From: Diphasiastrum complanatum | Taxonomy: Eukaryota > Streptophyta > Lycopodiopsida > Lycopodiales > Lycopodiaceae | Direction: 5' to 3' | Length of the DNA stretch: 64,000 bases | NCBI GenBank assembly: GCA_029204225.1 | Contig: CM055097.1 | Coordinates: 46,211,038-46,275,037 of the forward strand | Shown: positions 10,042-21,600 of the stretch, piece by piece | How positions within the stretch are numbered: the stretch's first letter is position 1 | How the letters are laid out: each line of letters opens with the position of its first letter | Notes under the pieces: model-generated | Database searches by the model: none | Told to the model about the DNA's origin: nothing | Seen by the model: only the letters and a program-made list of their open reading frames with translations | Made by a program: the position numbers and the translations under genes

Positions 10042-10514
10042 AATGACGCAATCCTGGCCCAACTTATTACCAAGGTGTTGATGGACATGTGATATCAACT
10101 TGTACGGCTTCCCATGTACAATCTTCTCTGGTCGCATTTGTTGAATCTCGTTTGTGTGCTGCCGATGAACTAGAAAGACAAAAGATTGTACTACACGCTG
10201 ATATTTCTGTTTTGAAAAGAGAATTGTCAACCATTGAATATAAACTGTACAAGTTACGTGACAACATTAGCGTTCCACCTTTACAACAACTAGTTTCAGA
10301 GGAAACATTTCAAATACGACGATCCAGTTCTAGTTATAGCAATTTGTTATTTCGTTGGCCTGTTATTCCAGGAAATTTTACGATGTTTAAAGAGACAATG
10401 TCGAACTTACAAGTCTTTGTTGACAACTTACAAGTCTTTAATTCTTGTGATTTCAAAACATTAAATATTCAAAATATTAGTTGTTTAAATAAAAGATTGT
10501 TTATGTTCTTATAA
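10042..10514 (+). CDS. Unrecognised ORF with short coiled-coil
   Basis: Open from 10044 to the stop at 10514 with no ATG near its start, so it may use an upstream exon or be 5'-truncated. About residues 30-65 show a heptad-like pattern (LERQKIVLHADISVLKRELS) that should form a short coiled coil. The C-terminal third is Asn/Phe-rich and low in complexity. It lies 130 bp after the 9004-9912 ORF on the same strand. No family recognised. Confidence 0.35.
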
Positions 10515-12280
10515 AAAAAAATAGCCAGTTATTTAAGATGCGATCTGGTTAAAAACGTTCACATGTTGTCATAAAAAATCAAACAAACATTGAAAATGTT
10601 CTTTATTTTTTTGCCAAAGTTAGATAGTATGTTGTTATAAACTACATGGCTAAATTGGTAGTCATTTTTCACTTATAACTATTATACTCAAAATTTGTAA
10701 CTTGTTTGTCATAGCAATACATTAAAAAAAAAAAAAAGGAGCAGAAGGCATGTTTTTTGCAAATGCATGTCAAAAAAAATAACTAGGTCAATTTGTTATA
10801 AGCTATCAATTGTTTTTTGACAATTCCATTTCATATATTTGAAACCAAATTAGTCGCATTTTTTTTTCATATATTTACAATTTAATCATGTATTGGTTTA
10901 GTTATTCACAATCTAGTTTCAATTTAAACTTAAAAAATATTTCGTAGAATTTTAGACATTTATCCGTGTATTGTCTAACTGGTATTTCGATATTCAAAAT
11001 ATTGAATGCTAACGTGAATTCATATATTTTGTAATATCTACATAATAACTTGACATACGAACATAGTGGAAATAATTATGCCAAGTTCAATATATTTTTT
11101 TATAAGTTTAAGATTTTTAAAACCCCTCTTTTCATATACTCTTGATTTTTTTATCATGCTCAAATACATAGTATAGTGCTTGTTTATATACATCATGATT
11201 TCTAGTTTTAATAGCGAATATAATATCGAGACCAAATTAGCTCATTCTCTTGAATATAAACTCAGGATGTCTTAGTTACGAGCACATTGTTATTACTTTC
11301 TGTGTTGTACCAAAACAAAAAAAAATGAGTTTGATTTGATATTAACTTATACATATAGAATTAAAAACTTGTGCACATATGCTGGTACATATAATTGGCA
11401 GTTCATTAATACTGTAGTATATATTTTGTTGTATAAAGTAAACTACTCGCATACACGTAATAATATGTATGCTTGTTTATATATCCACCAATTTACATAA
11501 TTTATCTATCTTTTATTGCAAAACTCAATATATATCTTTATTCATTTCGAATGTCCAACTTAAAATATTTTGTGAATCTAAATGATTTTGATCAAGATAT
11601 TTCTTTTGAGGTTATAAAATACATTAAATTATCGTATTTTATTACCCATGCAATGAAATAGCAAATAAAAAACACATGTACGAAAAGAAAGTTTCTAACT
11701 ACTTAATATTGATAGTTCTTAGATATGTAAACTATCTATACTTTATGTCTTCATTCGTATAACATGCAATGAAAGAAACATAAGGAGATCCAATACTTGA
11801 AATCGTACCCATTTCAAAAGATATCAATTACAAGTAATAGAAATACAAAAACATAACTAGGCTATAAAAATATTATGGCTCTTTCACCATTAATTTATTG
11901 TTTATAATTTATTTACTTATGTCTAAAACTTATATATGTATGTTTTTTATATATAAAGTTATCAAACTAATAGTAGCTATACCACACATGGACAATTGAA
12001 TAATGCCATAATGACAAAACAATGTGAGCAACAAGTTCTTGAAATGTCACTTGCGCCTTGCCAATTGCAATAATTAACTTATCCGTAACTGCGTTGCCAT
12101 AGACTTTATTCCTAAAATTAACTTCTTACTTACCTGTGTGTACATTCTTCAAATTTTGTATTTAAAATTGTTGGTTAAATTGCATTTATTAGTGCACGTC
12201 CATCTCCATGCAAAACTTAACACTAGTGTAGTTAAAATAGCAATGATCGACTTATATAGTGCTTTCTTATTTCGACGGCA
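10515..12280. other. AT-rich intergenic DNA
   Basis: Very AT-rich with poly-A and poly-T runs. The ORFs here are short and low in complexity. I see no gene, LTR or RNA. Confidence 0.6.
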
Positions 12281-12480
12281 CCACGTGTGCTCAGCTCTAG
12301 AATTATTGGGCCATCTTTCTTTTATGAGCCCTTTGAGTGCTTTTAAGCAACTTTATCTTTGTACTTGCTTATCAGTTGAATATACAGTTTGTGGAGAGCA
12401 ATCATGTTGTCTTGTCTTATTGCACTTGACGTTGTGCTGTGGTGATTGACCCGGTCAGGATTTTAGACTGTTTTCTGAAC

Positions 12481-12495
12481 TTGGTATCAAAGCCC
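12481..12495 (+). promoter_or_regulatory. Primer-binding site of copia C
   Basis: TTGGTATCAAAGCCC matches the initiator tRNA-Met-complementary site used by plant copia elements (usual TGGTATCAGAGC) with one or two changes. Confidence 0.75.
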
Positions 12496-13731
12496 TTGGT
12501 GGCTACAATCACCGGACAAGAACAGAGAGTTGTGAATTCATTTCGGTTTGTTGGCTAGGAAGCACAAAACCGAGTCTGTGGAGATTCGTGGAACGGCTCA
12601 AAACTGTAAAAAGGATTCAGAGACAGGAAATTGTTGGTTGAAAAAGACAAGAAAAGATTGAAGCTGAAAATTCTTCTGGAGGGTTGCTTGGCATTTGTAA
12701 TTGGTTTGAATCCAATCGAACACCGTTTGAAGAGCAATTTGGTGCAGAAGATTGCTTGCTGGTGGGCGACCTCAGTGGGATAGGTAGCTGCTCGAAGAAA
12801 TTCTGAAAAAAGATCAGATAAAGCCCAAAATATCTTATTCCTTGACAGCTAGGGTTTTAAGTCACGAAAATGCATTTCTCTCTCAATACAAATCCTTTTT
12901 TTAAGTTGTAAAGAGCTAGAAGTGGGCGCCCTGCTACTATTGTGAACGTGTGGAGAGGCCGTGGGCGGCTGTGGAGAGGTAAGAGCGCTGGATCAAATCA
13001 AAGAGAGTAGCCACCATGCCAGAAACCCTTGAAAGCAAAAAAGGAAGGCAAAGAGAGGAGGAGAGAGGCACAGACGTCGCACGCGGCCAGCCGGGTTAGG
13101 CTGTAGCGGTTGAAGGTGCTTGGCGCATGGAGGAGTGGGCTTCAATGCCCAAATAGTTTTTGTGCCATCGAAATAAGCCTCCAATAAATCAACGACCAAG
13201 ATAGAGTTCTCAGGGAAGAACGTGGGCCACGTGATGGAGGATCACCCCTAGATGGGCTTTGAAAGGGCCTTGAAGAACTGAAAGACAAAATAGACCTTCT
13301 TTTCATTAAAAAATTTCAAACTGAAAATTTGTTGGGTCCCAAGTTTTTGAAGGGTGAAGTTTCTTCACACTGAAGAAACAGTTCAAAAACTCAAAGTGCC
13401 CTTATTTTCACCTCCTTTAGCCTATTTTAGCCAAACGAAGGGCACCCTGACTGTACCTGCAAGTATGGTATGCCAAAACAGAGTGATTTTCGCAGAGAAA
13501 GTGTTCGGAGCATGCCAGAAGTGATTTCACCATTCCATTGGGCACATAGTTGGGAGTTGGTGACGAGAAGCATTTCGGAAAGCGACGCCAGTTTGGCTTC
13601 CAATTTGACAAAAGAGCGGCAGGTGGCCTTCTAAGCCAAAAATTGCAGGTCATTATTTTTTATTTTTGACATCACGGCTGGCTTCGGCATACACTTTTTA
13701 GCCTACAGGTGAAGTTTCAAGCAGTTTGGAA
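12496..13731 (+). other. Leader of copia C
   Basis: A 1.2-kb untranslated stretch between primer site and gag ATG, with GC-rich sections around 12.95-13.1 kb. ORFs on the opposite strand have no recognisable product. Confidence 0.5.
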
Positions 13732-14416
13732 ATGGCAAACATCAATGAGGCAATTTTGGGCGATGCAAACAAACTTGATGGGGCTTCTAACTACAACATC
13801 TGGAAATTCAAAATGAAGAGCATTTTGATGGAGAAAGAGTTACGGGAGATCGTGGTAGGTAACTTGATGCAAAAGCAACAAGTGTATCTTTGTCGATTAT
13901 GATGAGAGGACGAAGGCATATAGGTGTTTTGATCCTGTGATGAACAAGATTCACATAAGCAAAGATGTGATCTTTGATGAGATGCATAGGTATGAAGATG
14001 AAGACCATGCAAGTGGTGAAAACATCAAAAGGCTTCCCACAATTTTGGAAGAAGAAGATGAAGAAGATGCTCCACAAGATGATACACGTGAAAATGATAG
14101 TCGAGAGGGCGAGTATGAGAAGACACCATCTATTCAAGAGCCTAGGGGAAGGTACTTGCCAATAGGAGCAATAAAGGAGAAACCGGTTGGAAGTGAGAGA
14201 CATTACTTGGACACTCCTTGGGATACATACTCTCCACGTAGTGTATCACCTGAATCTAAGATACCAAAATGGTATGAAAAGATCATGAAGGACGCAAAGC
14301 TAAATCAACCAGAATCTAGCACACAAGGAAAAGTGAGAAGATCAACGCAGGAAATGAAGTCTCTCGATTGTTATCATGTGAACTATGCCCTAATCAGTGA
14401 CATTTTAAAGTGTTGA
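13732..14416 (+). pseudogene. Copia C gag start fused to integrase C-terminus
   Basis: ATG 13732 starts MANINEAILGDANKLDGASN, a typical copia gag N-terminus with the W-K-F-K-M-K helix. Near 13870 it switches to the end of integrase and the acidic inter-domain linker (open 13937-14416, stop at 14414). Zinc knuckle, protease and integrase core have been lost in one deletion. Confidence 0.75.
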
Positions 14417-15944
14417 GAGCCATCAACCTTCGATGAAGCAAAAGATCACAAAGAGTGGCAAAGGGCAATGGAAGAGGAGATGGAATCCATCCACATGTAT
14501 GAGACATGGGAGTTGGTTGATCTACCACTTGGAAAGAAACCCATTGACAACAAATGGGTGTTTAGAACAAAGTTTCATGCGGATGGCACGATAGCAAAGC
14601 ATAAGGCATGCCTAGTAGTGAAGGGCTATGAGCAAAATAAAGGAATTGACTATGAAGATACATTTGCTCCAGTGGCTAAGTGGACTACGCTATGCCTTAT
14701 CATTGCCCTAGCATCTCATTTTGGAAGATCCATCAAATGGATGTGAAGTCCGCATTTTTGAATGGTGACTTAGAGGAAGAAGTTTACATGGTCCAACCGC
14801 AGGGCTTCATGGCAAAAGGACAAGAACATAAGGTACGCAAGCTACACAAATCACTTTATGGCCTTAAGCAAGCGCCACACGCATGGTATGGACACATTGA
14901 CGATTACTTTCTTTCTCATGGGTCTGTAAGAACAAATTCAGATCCAAATCTTAATGTTCTTATAAACGAAGATAGCATTGCCTTGATTGTACTTTATGTT
15001 GATGATATCATTATCATGGGCAATGATGAGAACCTCACTCATTCTATCAAAGCCAACTTATGCAAGCAATTTGAGATGACAGATTTAGATCTTATGCACT
15101 ATTGTTTGGGTGTCGAAGTATGTCAAACTGGCAGTGATATCAGGTTATGTCAAAACAAGTATGTGCGCAAGGTATTGGAGAGATTTTGCATGACTGAGTG
15201 CAAACCTTCCATCACCCCTTGTGAAGCTGGTAAGAAATTATCTCGTATTGATGATAGTGCACATGTTGAAGCTACTCTATTTCGTCAACTGGTTGGGAGT
15301 TTGATATATCTTAAGACTACACATCCTGATATCTGCTAACTGTAAGTCTGATTAGCCAATTCATGTCATCACCAACTATGGACCATTGGAACACTGCAAA
15401 AAGGATTTTGAGGTATGTGAAAGGTACACCTAACCTTGGCCTAATCTACAAAAGACAAAGTGTTTTACCTAAGCTGCAGGGTTATGTTGATGCTGATTGG
15501 GCAGGAAATGTAGATGATAGAAATTCAACAACAGGTTATGCCTTCAATTTTGGTAGTGGTTGTTTTTCATGGTCTAGCAAGAAGCAAGATACTATTTCTC
15601 TTTCTTCTACAGAAGCCGAATATAAAGCGTTAAGTTCTGCTACCCAGGAAGCTGTTTGGCTTCGTAAGTTGTTATGTGAGATTGGAATGAAGCAGGTAAA
15701 TCCTATTGTTATTTTCTATGACAGTCAAAGTGGAATACAATTGGCTAAGAATCTTGTATATCACGCAAGGACAAAACATATTGAGGTAAAATATCACTTT
15801 GTGCATGAGAAGCTACAATATGAAGATATAAGTATTGTACATAGTTCGATGTTGTTATAAGTTGCTGATATATTTATCAAATTTTTAGTAAAGAAAAGTT
15901 TGATACTTTTAGAGCCAAACTTGGCTTAGATTTGGTTATGTAAA
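14417..15944 (+). pseudogene. Copia C reverse transcriptase and RNase H
   Basis: Reverse transcriptase starts in one frame (14468-14746: NKWVFRTKFHADG, KACLVVKGYEQ) and shifts near 14735 into 14680-15339 (QMDVKSAFLNGDLEEEVYM, GLKQAPHAWY, catalytic YVDD at about 14997-15008). A stop at 15337 precedes the RNase H frame 15363-15860 (DADWAGNVDD, SLSSTEAEYKALS). The tail ends near 15944. All catalytic motifs are readable but at least two frameshifts or stops break the polyprotein. Confidence 0.88.
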
Positions 15945-16325
15945 AAGCCTTTACTTGTCCTCTACACCTTAGAACAGCCTTGAAGAGTCCCCAAATATTT
16001 GATCTTCCCTCTCCTTGAATGCTAGAAAGCCTCCTTTATGAAATCACCTCCAAAACTCGCTTAGAAATCAATTCGTGGAGCAAGCAAAACTTGCTATCTT
16101 GGTAATGTGGATTGAATTCAACTTTGCCTCTGGTTCTAAACACCTAAACACCTGCAAATGAAGTCACACAACACCAATCTCCAATGGATTTGACTCACTT
16201 TGAGTTCCAGAATCAATGCTAGATGCTAAGATCCAATCTACACAAGATTTAGATCAACAATTGTGATCAAATTGAATGAAAAGCAAGAATTTAGCTCATT
16301 GCAACATTTAGGCTCTGATACCATG
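15945..16325 (-). other. Leader fragment of a minus-strand copia element
   Basis: The reverse complement carries TGGTATCAGAGCC (plus 16312-16324), a canonical copia primer site, followed on the minus strand by about 350 bp of leader-like sequence that ends at copia C. No gag was found. Confidence 0.55.
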
Positions 16326-16760
16326 TAAAAATTACAGCAAATAATGACCCTAAAACACTTGAAATGATGAGGGAAACAATAGATTATGATTTCATACAGC
16401 TAGCACTAGTTGCACCATCAAAATCCATCAATAATTTATGCTTGAACCTCACTAAATGGCCCAAATCCTTGAAGAAGCCTTCACATGTGTGAAAGTACGG
16501 CCTCCCACAATTTGAGAATTGTACACCAGACCCACATTCAATCCTATAATTATCAAGAATCACAAGAACTCAAACAATGATGAACATAGAAAGCAATTGC
16601 ACCAATATGAGAGAAAATCATGAAATTGCTTGATTGATTTTTGTGAGAGATCATCACCTATATATACATGATCCATCACGGTTTTGGGCGGGTATGAGTA
16701 GCCCTAAACCTATCCCTAATGCTAATTTTGGTGGATCTTTCATCCCTACCAAGTTAGGGT
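16326..16760 (-). repeat. LTR of a minus-strand copia fragment
   Basis: Lies directly upstream (on the minus strand) of the primer site at 16312-16324 and carries a TATATATA promoter box at about 16660-16667 on the minus strand. The far end is unclear where plus-strand integrase sequence starts near 16780. Confidence 0.5.
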
Positions 16761-16779
16761 TGGAATCTTGGAGATCCCT

Positions 16780-18120
16780 CAACAATGTAAAAATGACCAA
16801 AAATAGCTCCTATTTTCTCTCTCTTGTATCTAAGCATGATTTGGACTCATTCCAAAGTTTCTATCACTTAGGTCAACTTGAGAACATCCTTATGAATGGA
16901 ATCCTATGCTATTTGGCATGTGTGGCTAGAGGACAAAGATTTAGTAGACTCTACAAACCACATTCTAGTGAGAGTGCTAACATTTGTAGTGTGGCCTACA
17001 AGACCAAGATCTCTCAAGAAGATTTGTGGCACAAGAGATTGGGTCATCCTAATTTCAAAGCCATGACATCCATGGTCAAATATGGGAAAGCTATTGGATT
17101 GCAAAAGACTATTTCAAAGGAGCTTCTACCTTGTGAAGCTTGTTCTATTGCAAAGTCTCATAAGAGGCCTTTTACAAGATCCAACATCAAGTCTCGACTT
17201 TCTTTTGAGCTAGTGCACTCGGAAGTACACTTTGCATCTTCCAAGAGCAAAGGACGAGCTACATGCTTTGTCACTTTTATTGATGATTATACAAGATTTT
17301 GTTGGGTGTATCTCTTATCTTTCAAGTTGATGGTGTTTGATGTATTTCTCAAATTCAAAGCTTTTGTTGAAAAACAATTCTCTTGTAGTTTAAAATATTT
17401 GAGATGTGACGGTGGTGGAGAGTATGTCTCCAGCAAATTTAATGAATCTTATGAGCAAGAAGGAGTTAGAAAAGAGTTCAGTTGTGCCTATTCCCCCCAA
17501 CAAAATGGGGTGGCTGAAAGAAAAAATTAGAACTCTTTGAAAATGTGCAAAAGCTCTCATCTCCTCCACTGAGATTTTTGGGGAGAAGCAATTTCTTATC
17601 TTTGTAATAGACTTCCAAATCTTGCTCTAGGAGGAAAAATACCATATGGGATGTTGTATAAAGAGAAGCCTAAGGTAGATCACCTTAGGACCTTTGCATG
17701 TGTGTGCTTTGTTCATGTACCTTTAGAAAGTAGAAAGAAAGATGATCCTAGTTCTATTAAAGGAGTGTTGGTTGGATATTCATCAACATCAAAAGCATAT
17801 AATGCTTTCAAATGAGCTGATCTGGATTAAACAGATATTGGAAGGATTTGATGAATCTAGTTCTGAACCTTATGTCTTGTTAATGGATAAAACTTCAGCA
17901 ATCTATCTTATGAAAGATCCTGTATTTCACTCAAAAATGAAACACATAGCTATCAAGTATCATGTGATTCGAGACTTAGTCGAGAAGAAGATACTGAAGA
18001 TAGTGTTCATATCCACAGAGGAAATGATAGCTGATATCTTTACAAAGCCAGTAAATAAAGCCTTGTTCAAGAAGCAACGAAGAAGATTGGGGTTAATCCA
18101 ACTGCCACTTTGAGAGGGAG
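16780..18120 (+). pseudogene. Copia D: GAG-pre-integrase, integrase, then RNase H tail
   Basis: Frame 16634-17530 carries LWHKRLGHPNFKAM and CEACSIAKSHKRPF (zinc CxxC), FIDDYTRF, CDGGGEYVSSKF, and PQQNGVAERKN. The first catalytic Asp block reads HSEVHF, so that Asp is changed to Glu. After a stop at 17528 the integrase C-terminus continues with damage to about 17805, then jumps to an RNase H end (DKTSAIYLMKDPVFH, EEMIADIFTKPV) that stops at 18113. The reverse transcriptase is deleted. The integrase resembles copia B and the RNase H part looks like another family, so this may be a chimera. Confidence 0.82.
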
Positions 18121-18121
18121 C

Positions 18122-18527
18122 TGTAGAACAATTGATCAAGACAGATCTTGATTCTACCAACAAAGCATTCAGTTTTACTTGACAAAGGATGAGAAAGAAA
18201 TGGACGCGAAATTTTTCTATTCGAAAGATTTGCGAAACAGTGTCTTGTTCAAGCTCACCTGTCGCGAAACTATCTTGAACAGAGTGGGGCTTCTTGGAGG
18301 GCACACTATTATCCCTCCCAGTTGGGCCTTTGCCACTAGAAGCTTCCTTTTTAGGGCTTCCTTTAGGCTATAAGTAGGGAATCTGTGTCATTTGTTATTC
18401 AGCTGATGGTATTGATCTCTCTCTTTAGTCTCCTTAATCTCTCTCTTTCCTACTTTCTAGGGTTAAGTCTTGCTTATGTGCTGCTTTCATAGCTTAGCTC
18501 TAGATCAATTGTGGTTTCATTCGTAAC
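18122..18527 (+). repeat. LTR flanked by polypurine tract on the left and primer site on the right
   Basis: Left of it lies a polypurine tract (TTTGAGAGGGAG) directly after the RNase H stop. Right of it is the primer site TTGGTATCAGAGC (18528-18540). A TATAAG box lies near 18370. So one LTR is a 3' LTR for the left sequence and a 5' LTR for the right. Confidence 0.75.
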
Positions 18528-18540
18528 TTGGTATCAGAGC
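18528..18540 (+). promoter_or_regulatory. Copia primer-binding site
   Basis: Exact TGGTATCAGAGC, the plant copia initiator-tRNA-Met site, directly after the LTR. Confidence 0.85.
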
Positions 18541-18660
18541 ACTTTCTTGATTGTTGAATTTCAAATCTGATTTTTGATTGGGCGCCCATTTTCCTTGTCG
18601 ATTTTTCTCTCTTTGCTGAGGGCTTTCATCTATTTGCTTCAGCAATATTCAGCACAATTT
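18541..18660 (+). other. Truncated copia leader
   Basis: About 120 bp of leader after the primer site. It ends where gypsy-like sequence starts. Confidence 0.5.
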
Positions 18661-20080
18661 GGAGGAGGACCAACTTACAATTAAGTAGAGGCCATCAGTC
18701 TAACCTACTAAACCAAGTGCACCATTGATGGTTGTTACCTGAGCTTAAGAGTAGAAAGTAGTTGTTGTTAATCCAATACATGTTGAATCTGTGCCAACTA
18801 CTGATATTTCTACCGCATCAGGGGTATATCCGAATCTCAACTTAGAGAAGAAAAAATACAACAATATGAGGTCGTGGATTAAAGTCTTGCAAGAAGAGGA
18901 GGCATTGGAGGCCGCTAAAGCTACAACCGGAGTTTATTTTTCACATGTGCTGCCATCAAATTTATGTAATCCACAAACATATGTTTAATACTCAGTTGCA
19001 CCATCGCAAAAAGCCCTTCAAGATGATCGAATCTGAAGTACCGCAAACAAAATTGATTGTGAATATTCCATCTAGTAAGATGGATATTACATTGGGAGAA
19101 TTTCTTAAGTTGGTGTCTCAAGAGAAGGAATCACTGTTTTGTGCCAGTTTTGAATAATCAAACAAAGTACGCAATATAGGGCTGCCTAGGAGAGTGAGCA
19201 GAGAAACATCACCCTACCAATACAACACAGACAATTTGGTAAATAAGCAGCCGTGATAGATGGAAGTTCAGGAGTTAATCTGATTTCAACAAAGCTATGT
19301 GCTAAATGGGGCCTTAAAAAGATGAAACCTACAAGTTTTGCTATCAAGCTAGCTGATCAGACTACAATTTTTCCTAAAGGCATATTGGAAGACATACATG
19401 TCAAGATTGATGGAGTTCAGTTTGTCATTACTTTTGTAGTAATGGACTTACTGGATGCACCATCTATTTGTCGTGTTCTATTGGCACGACCATGGTTACG
19501 AGTTGCGCAAGTGATTCATAACTGGGGAATTGAAAAAATACATTTGAGAATCGTGAGCGTGCAGTTAATGTTGATTCAATAATTGGACAATCAAACAAAT
19601 AGCCTAGAAAGGAGATAATGATTCATCAATAATAGATCATACTTGTGATCGAACAATGAAAGTTTTGGGAGTGCATTATGTCTCTCAAATAGATACTGTG
19701 GATTGGAATCAAGCTCTTGTAATTGTGGATTGTACAGCAAAATATATGTGTCAATGAAATGACAATTCGGGGTTGAGTGAGATTCCTATGCCTAGTCGCA
19801 CTTTGGATACGCCGATCACATTCCTAGTAAATATGATGAATGTGGCATGGATATCAACTGATCCAATTCCAGATCCTATTGAAGATGAAGTCATTCATGT
19901 CTTATCTTATGACGAAAATGCAGAACTTACCGATGAGCAGAATTTAAATCATATGGATCCTACAAGGTTTGCAGTCCGCGATATTCCTGATGAACCAACA
20001 ATTAAACTGCCAAAAGCAGTTATATTGAAGAAAGAAAATAATACAAGACCAATGATGAAAAATCAAGCTAAGCAACATTT
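18660..20080 (+). pseudogene. Ty3/gypsy-like fragment with retropepsin domain
   Basis: The frame 19253-19582 reads as an aspartic protease: VIDGSSGVNLIS gives the D-[GS]-S active-site loop, followed by beta-strand blocks (VKIDGVQFVITFVVMDL) typical of gypsy retropepsins. Flanking frames 18945-19157 and 19773-20084 are coding-like and acidic but lack a diagnostic motif. No reverse transcriptase, integrase or LTR is visible. It lies between copia fragments, so it is either an insertion or what was inserted into. Confidence 0.55.
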
Positions 20081-20085
20081 ATAAC

Positions 20086-21089
20086 ATGGCATCTACAACC
20101 CCAACTTCAAGCAAGGACACATGGTGGATTGATAGTGGGGCTAGCTCCCACATTTCACACAACAAGGACTTTTTCTCTACCTTACTTTCTTATAATGATT
20201 CTAAGAAGTTCATATTCACTGCAAGTAATCAAGAATGTAAGATAGATGGCATAGGATATATTCCATTATGTCTTGGATCCTCTAAGAGAATAGATCTTGA
20301 TAATGTTCTTTATGTACCATCCATCACAAAAAAATTTGTTGAGTGTTGGACAGTTAATAGATTAATGGACTACATGTACACTTCAAACATGGAGTTTGTT
20401 CCATATTAAAGGATGATAAGTGTATTGCTAGTGGTATGTAGCAAGGTAGATTGTTCAAGTTGGATGCTAATGTTGTCATTGGAAGTGTGAACATGGCAAA
20501 GGAGGAGCTATCTCAAGTGGAGTTATGGCACAAGAGGTTAGACCATCCTAACTATCAAGCAGTGGAGTCCATGTCTTTGAAGGAGGTAGCACTAAGACTT
20601 CCCAAATCCATTTCCAAGTGTGGCAAGCTTTTTGAAGCTTGTGGTCTTTCCAAGACACATAAGCAACCATACAAAAGATCTTTGACAAGATCTACCTCTC
20701 CTCTTGATCTTATTCACTCGGATGTTCATTCATTTTCACATGGATCTAATGGTGGTGATTTGATCTATGTAGCATTCATAGATGATTGTACAAGATACAC
20801 TTGGATCTATATATTTCCAAAGAAAAGCTTAGTGTATGATTCCTTTGTAAAGTTTAAATCTCTTATTGAGAAGCAACTTAATGCTAGCAGCAAAGTGTTA
20901 AGATGTGATAATGGAGGAGAGTACATCTCCAATAGCATGAGAGATTTTTGTGAGTCAAATGGCATAAAGAGAGAGTTTACATGTACTTACATCGCCTCAA
21001 AAAATGGGGTGGCCGAGAGGAAAAATAGATCTTCATTAGAGGGGTTCTCAATATCAAAAAGACCCTATAAGGAATGCCATGTAGGATAA
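20086..21089 (+). pseudogene. Copia fragment: protease, GAG-pre-integrase, integrase core
   Basis: Frame 20086-20409 starts with the protease active site WWIDSGASSHIS and reaches VLYVPSITKK. Frame 20451-21089 carries LWHKRLDHPNYQ, CGLSKTHKQPYKRS, HSDVHSF (first catalytic Asp), FIDDCTRYTWIY, CDNGGEYISNS (second Asp) and NGVAERKNRSS (Glu). The normal PQQ before NGVAERKN is replaced by ASK. It stops at 21087. It is related to copia B and D. The reverse transcriptase and LTRs are missing. Confidence 0.85.
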
Positions 21090-21600
21090 ATAAAAAAAAG
21101 AAAAAAATATACTATTTATTTGCTTGCCCCCACCACTCCCGAGGCCTCCCCAACTCCCAATGATCTAACCATAGTGTCTACAGTCATAGTTAAGAACTGT
21201 AAACTGTTCACAATCTAAATTCAAATATACATTTCCTCTATTGGTTACGATGAGGGAAATCTATCATTGGATCTAAAATATGAGCGCCATCATCCCCAAA
21301 TTAGAATCAGGAAAAAAAGCAAAATGTATGAATATGCATTCCTTCCACTGGAATGAAAATATGAGTGCCATTTCCAAATATAGATGCCACCTTGGAATGA
21401 AAATATGATTGCCATCTCCAAATATGAGCGCCATCTTCCTACTGGGATAAAAATATGAGACCATCTCCAATTTTGAATTAGGCAGAAATGCAAAATCAAG
21501 GGATTGATGGTATAATATAATAAAAGGTAAGTACTTTGTTTTGTTTTGAAAAATCTATTCTTAGTACTTTGATGCATCTAATTACTGTTTGTTTTTTCTG
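21090..21600. repeat. Degenerate minisatellite around AAATATGAG.GCCAT
   Basis: Between about 21270 and 21470 the motif GGAATGAAAATATGAGTGCC and shorter AAATATGAGCGCCATC versions recur at least five times with imperfect spacing of 35-50 bp. Two diverged copies of an ATTAGAATCAGG.A..GCAAAAT flank lie at each side. No gene is seen. Confidence 0.6.

Larger units (their letters stand above)
12285..15944 (+). mobile_element. Ty1/copia retrotransposon C, internally deleted
   Basis: A primer site (TTGGTATCAAAGCCC, 12481-12495) is preceded by probable LTR sequence and followed by a long leader. Gag starts at ATG 13732 and after about 45 residues jumps, near 13870, to the integrase C-terminus (DYDERTKAYRCFDP, SKDVIFDE). 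Linker, reverse transcriptase with YVDD, and RNase H follow to about 15944. No convincing 3' LTR was found. The boundary on the left is approximate. Confidence 0.8.

Noticed and set aside
11038-11661. Short ORFs in the AT-rich region
   Set aside because: Low-complexity Ile/Tyr/Lys-rich products without conservation signal, typical of AT-rich non-coding DNA.
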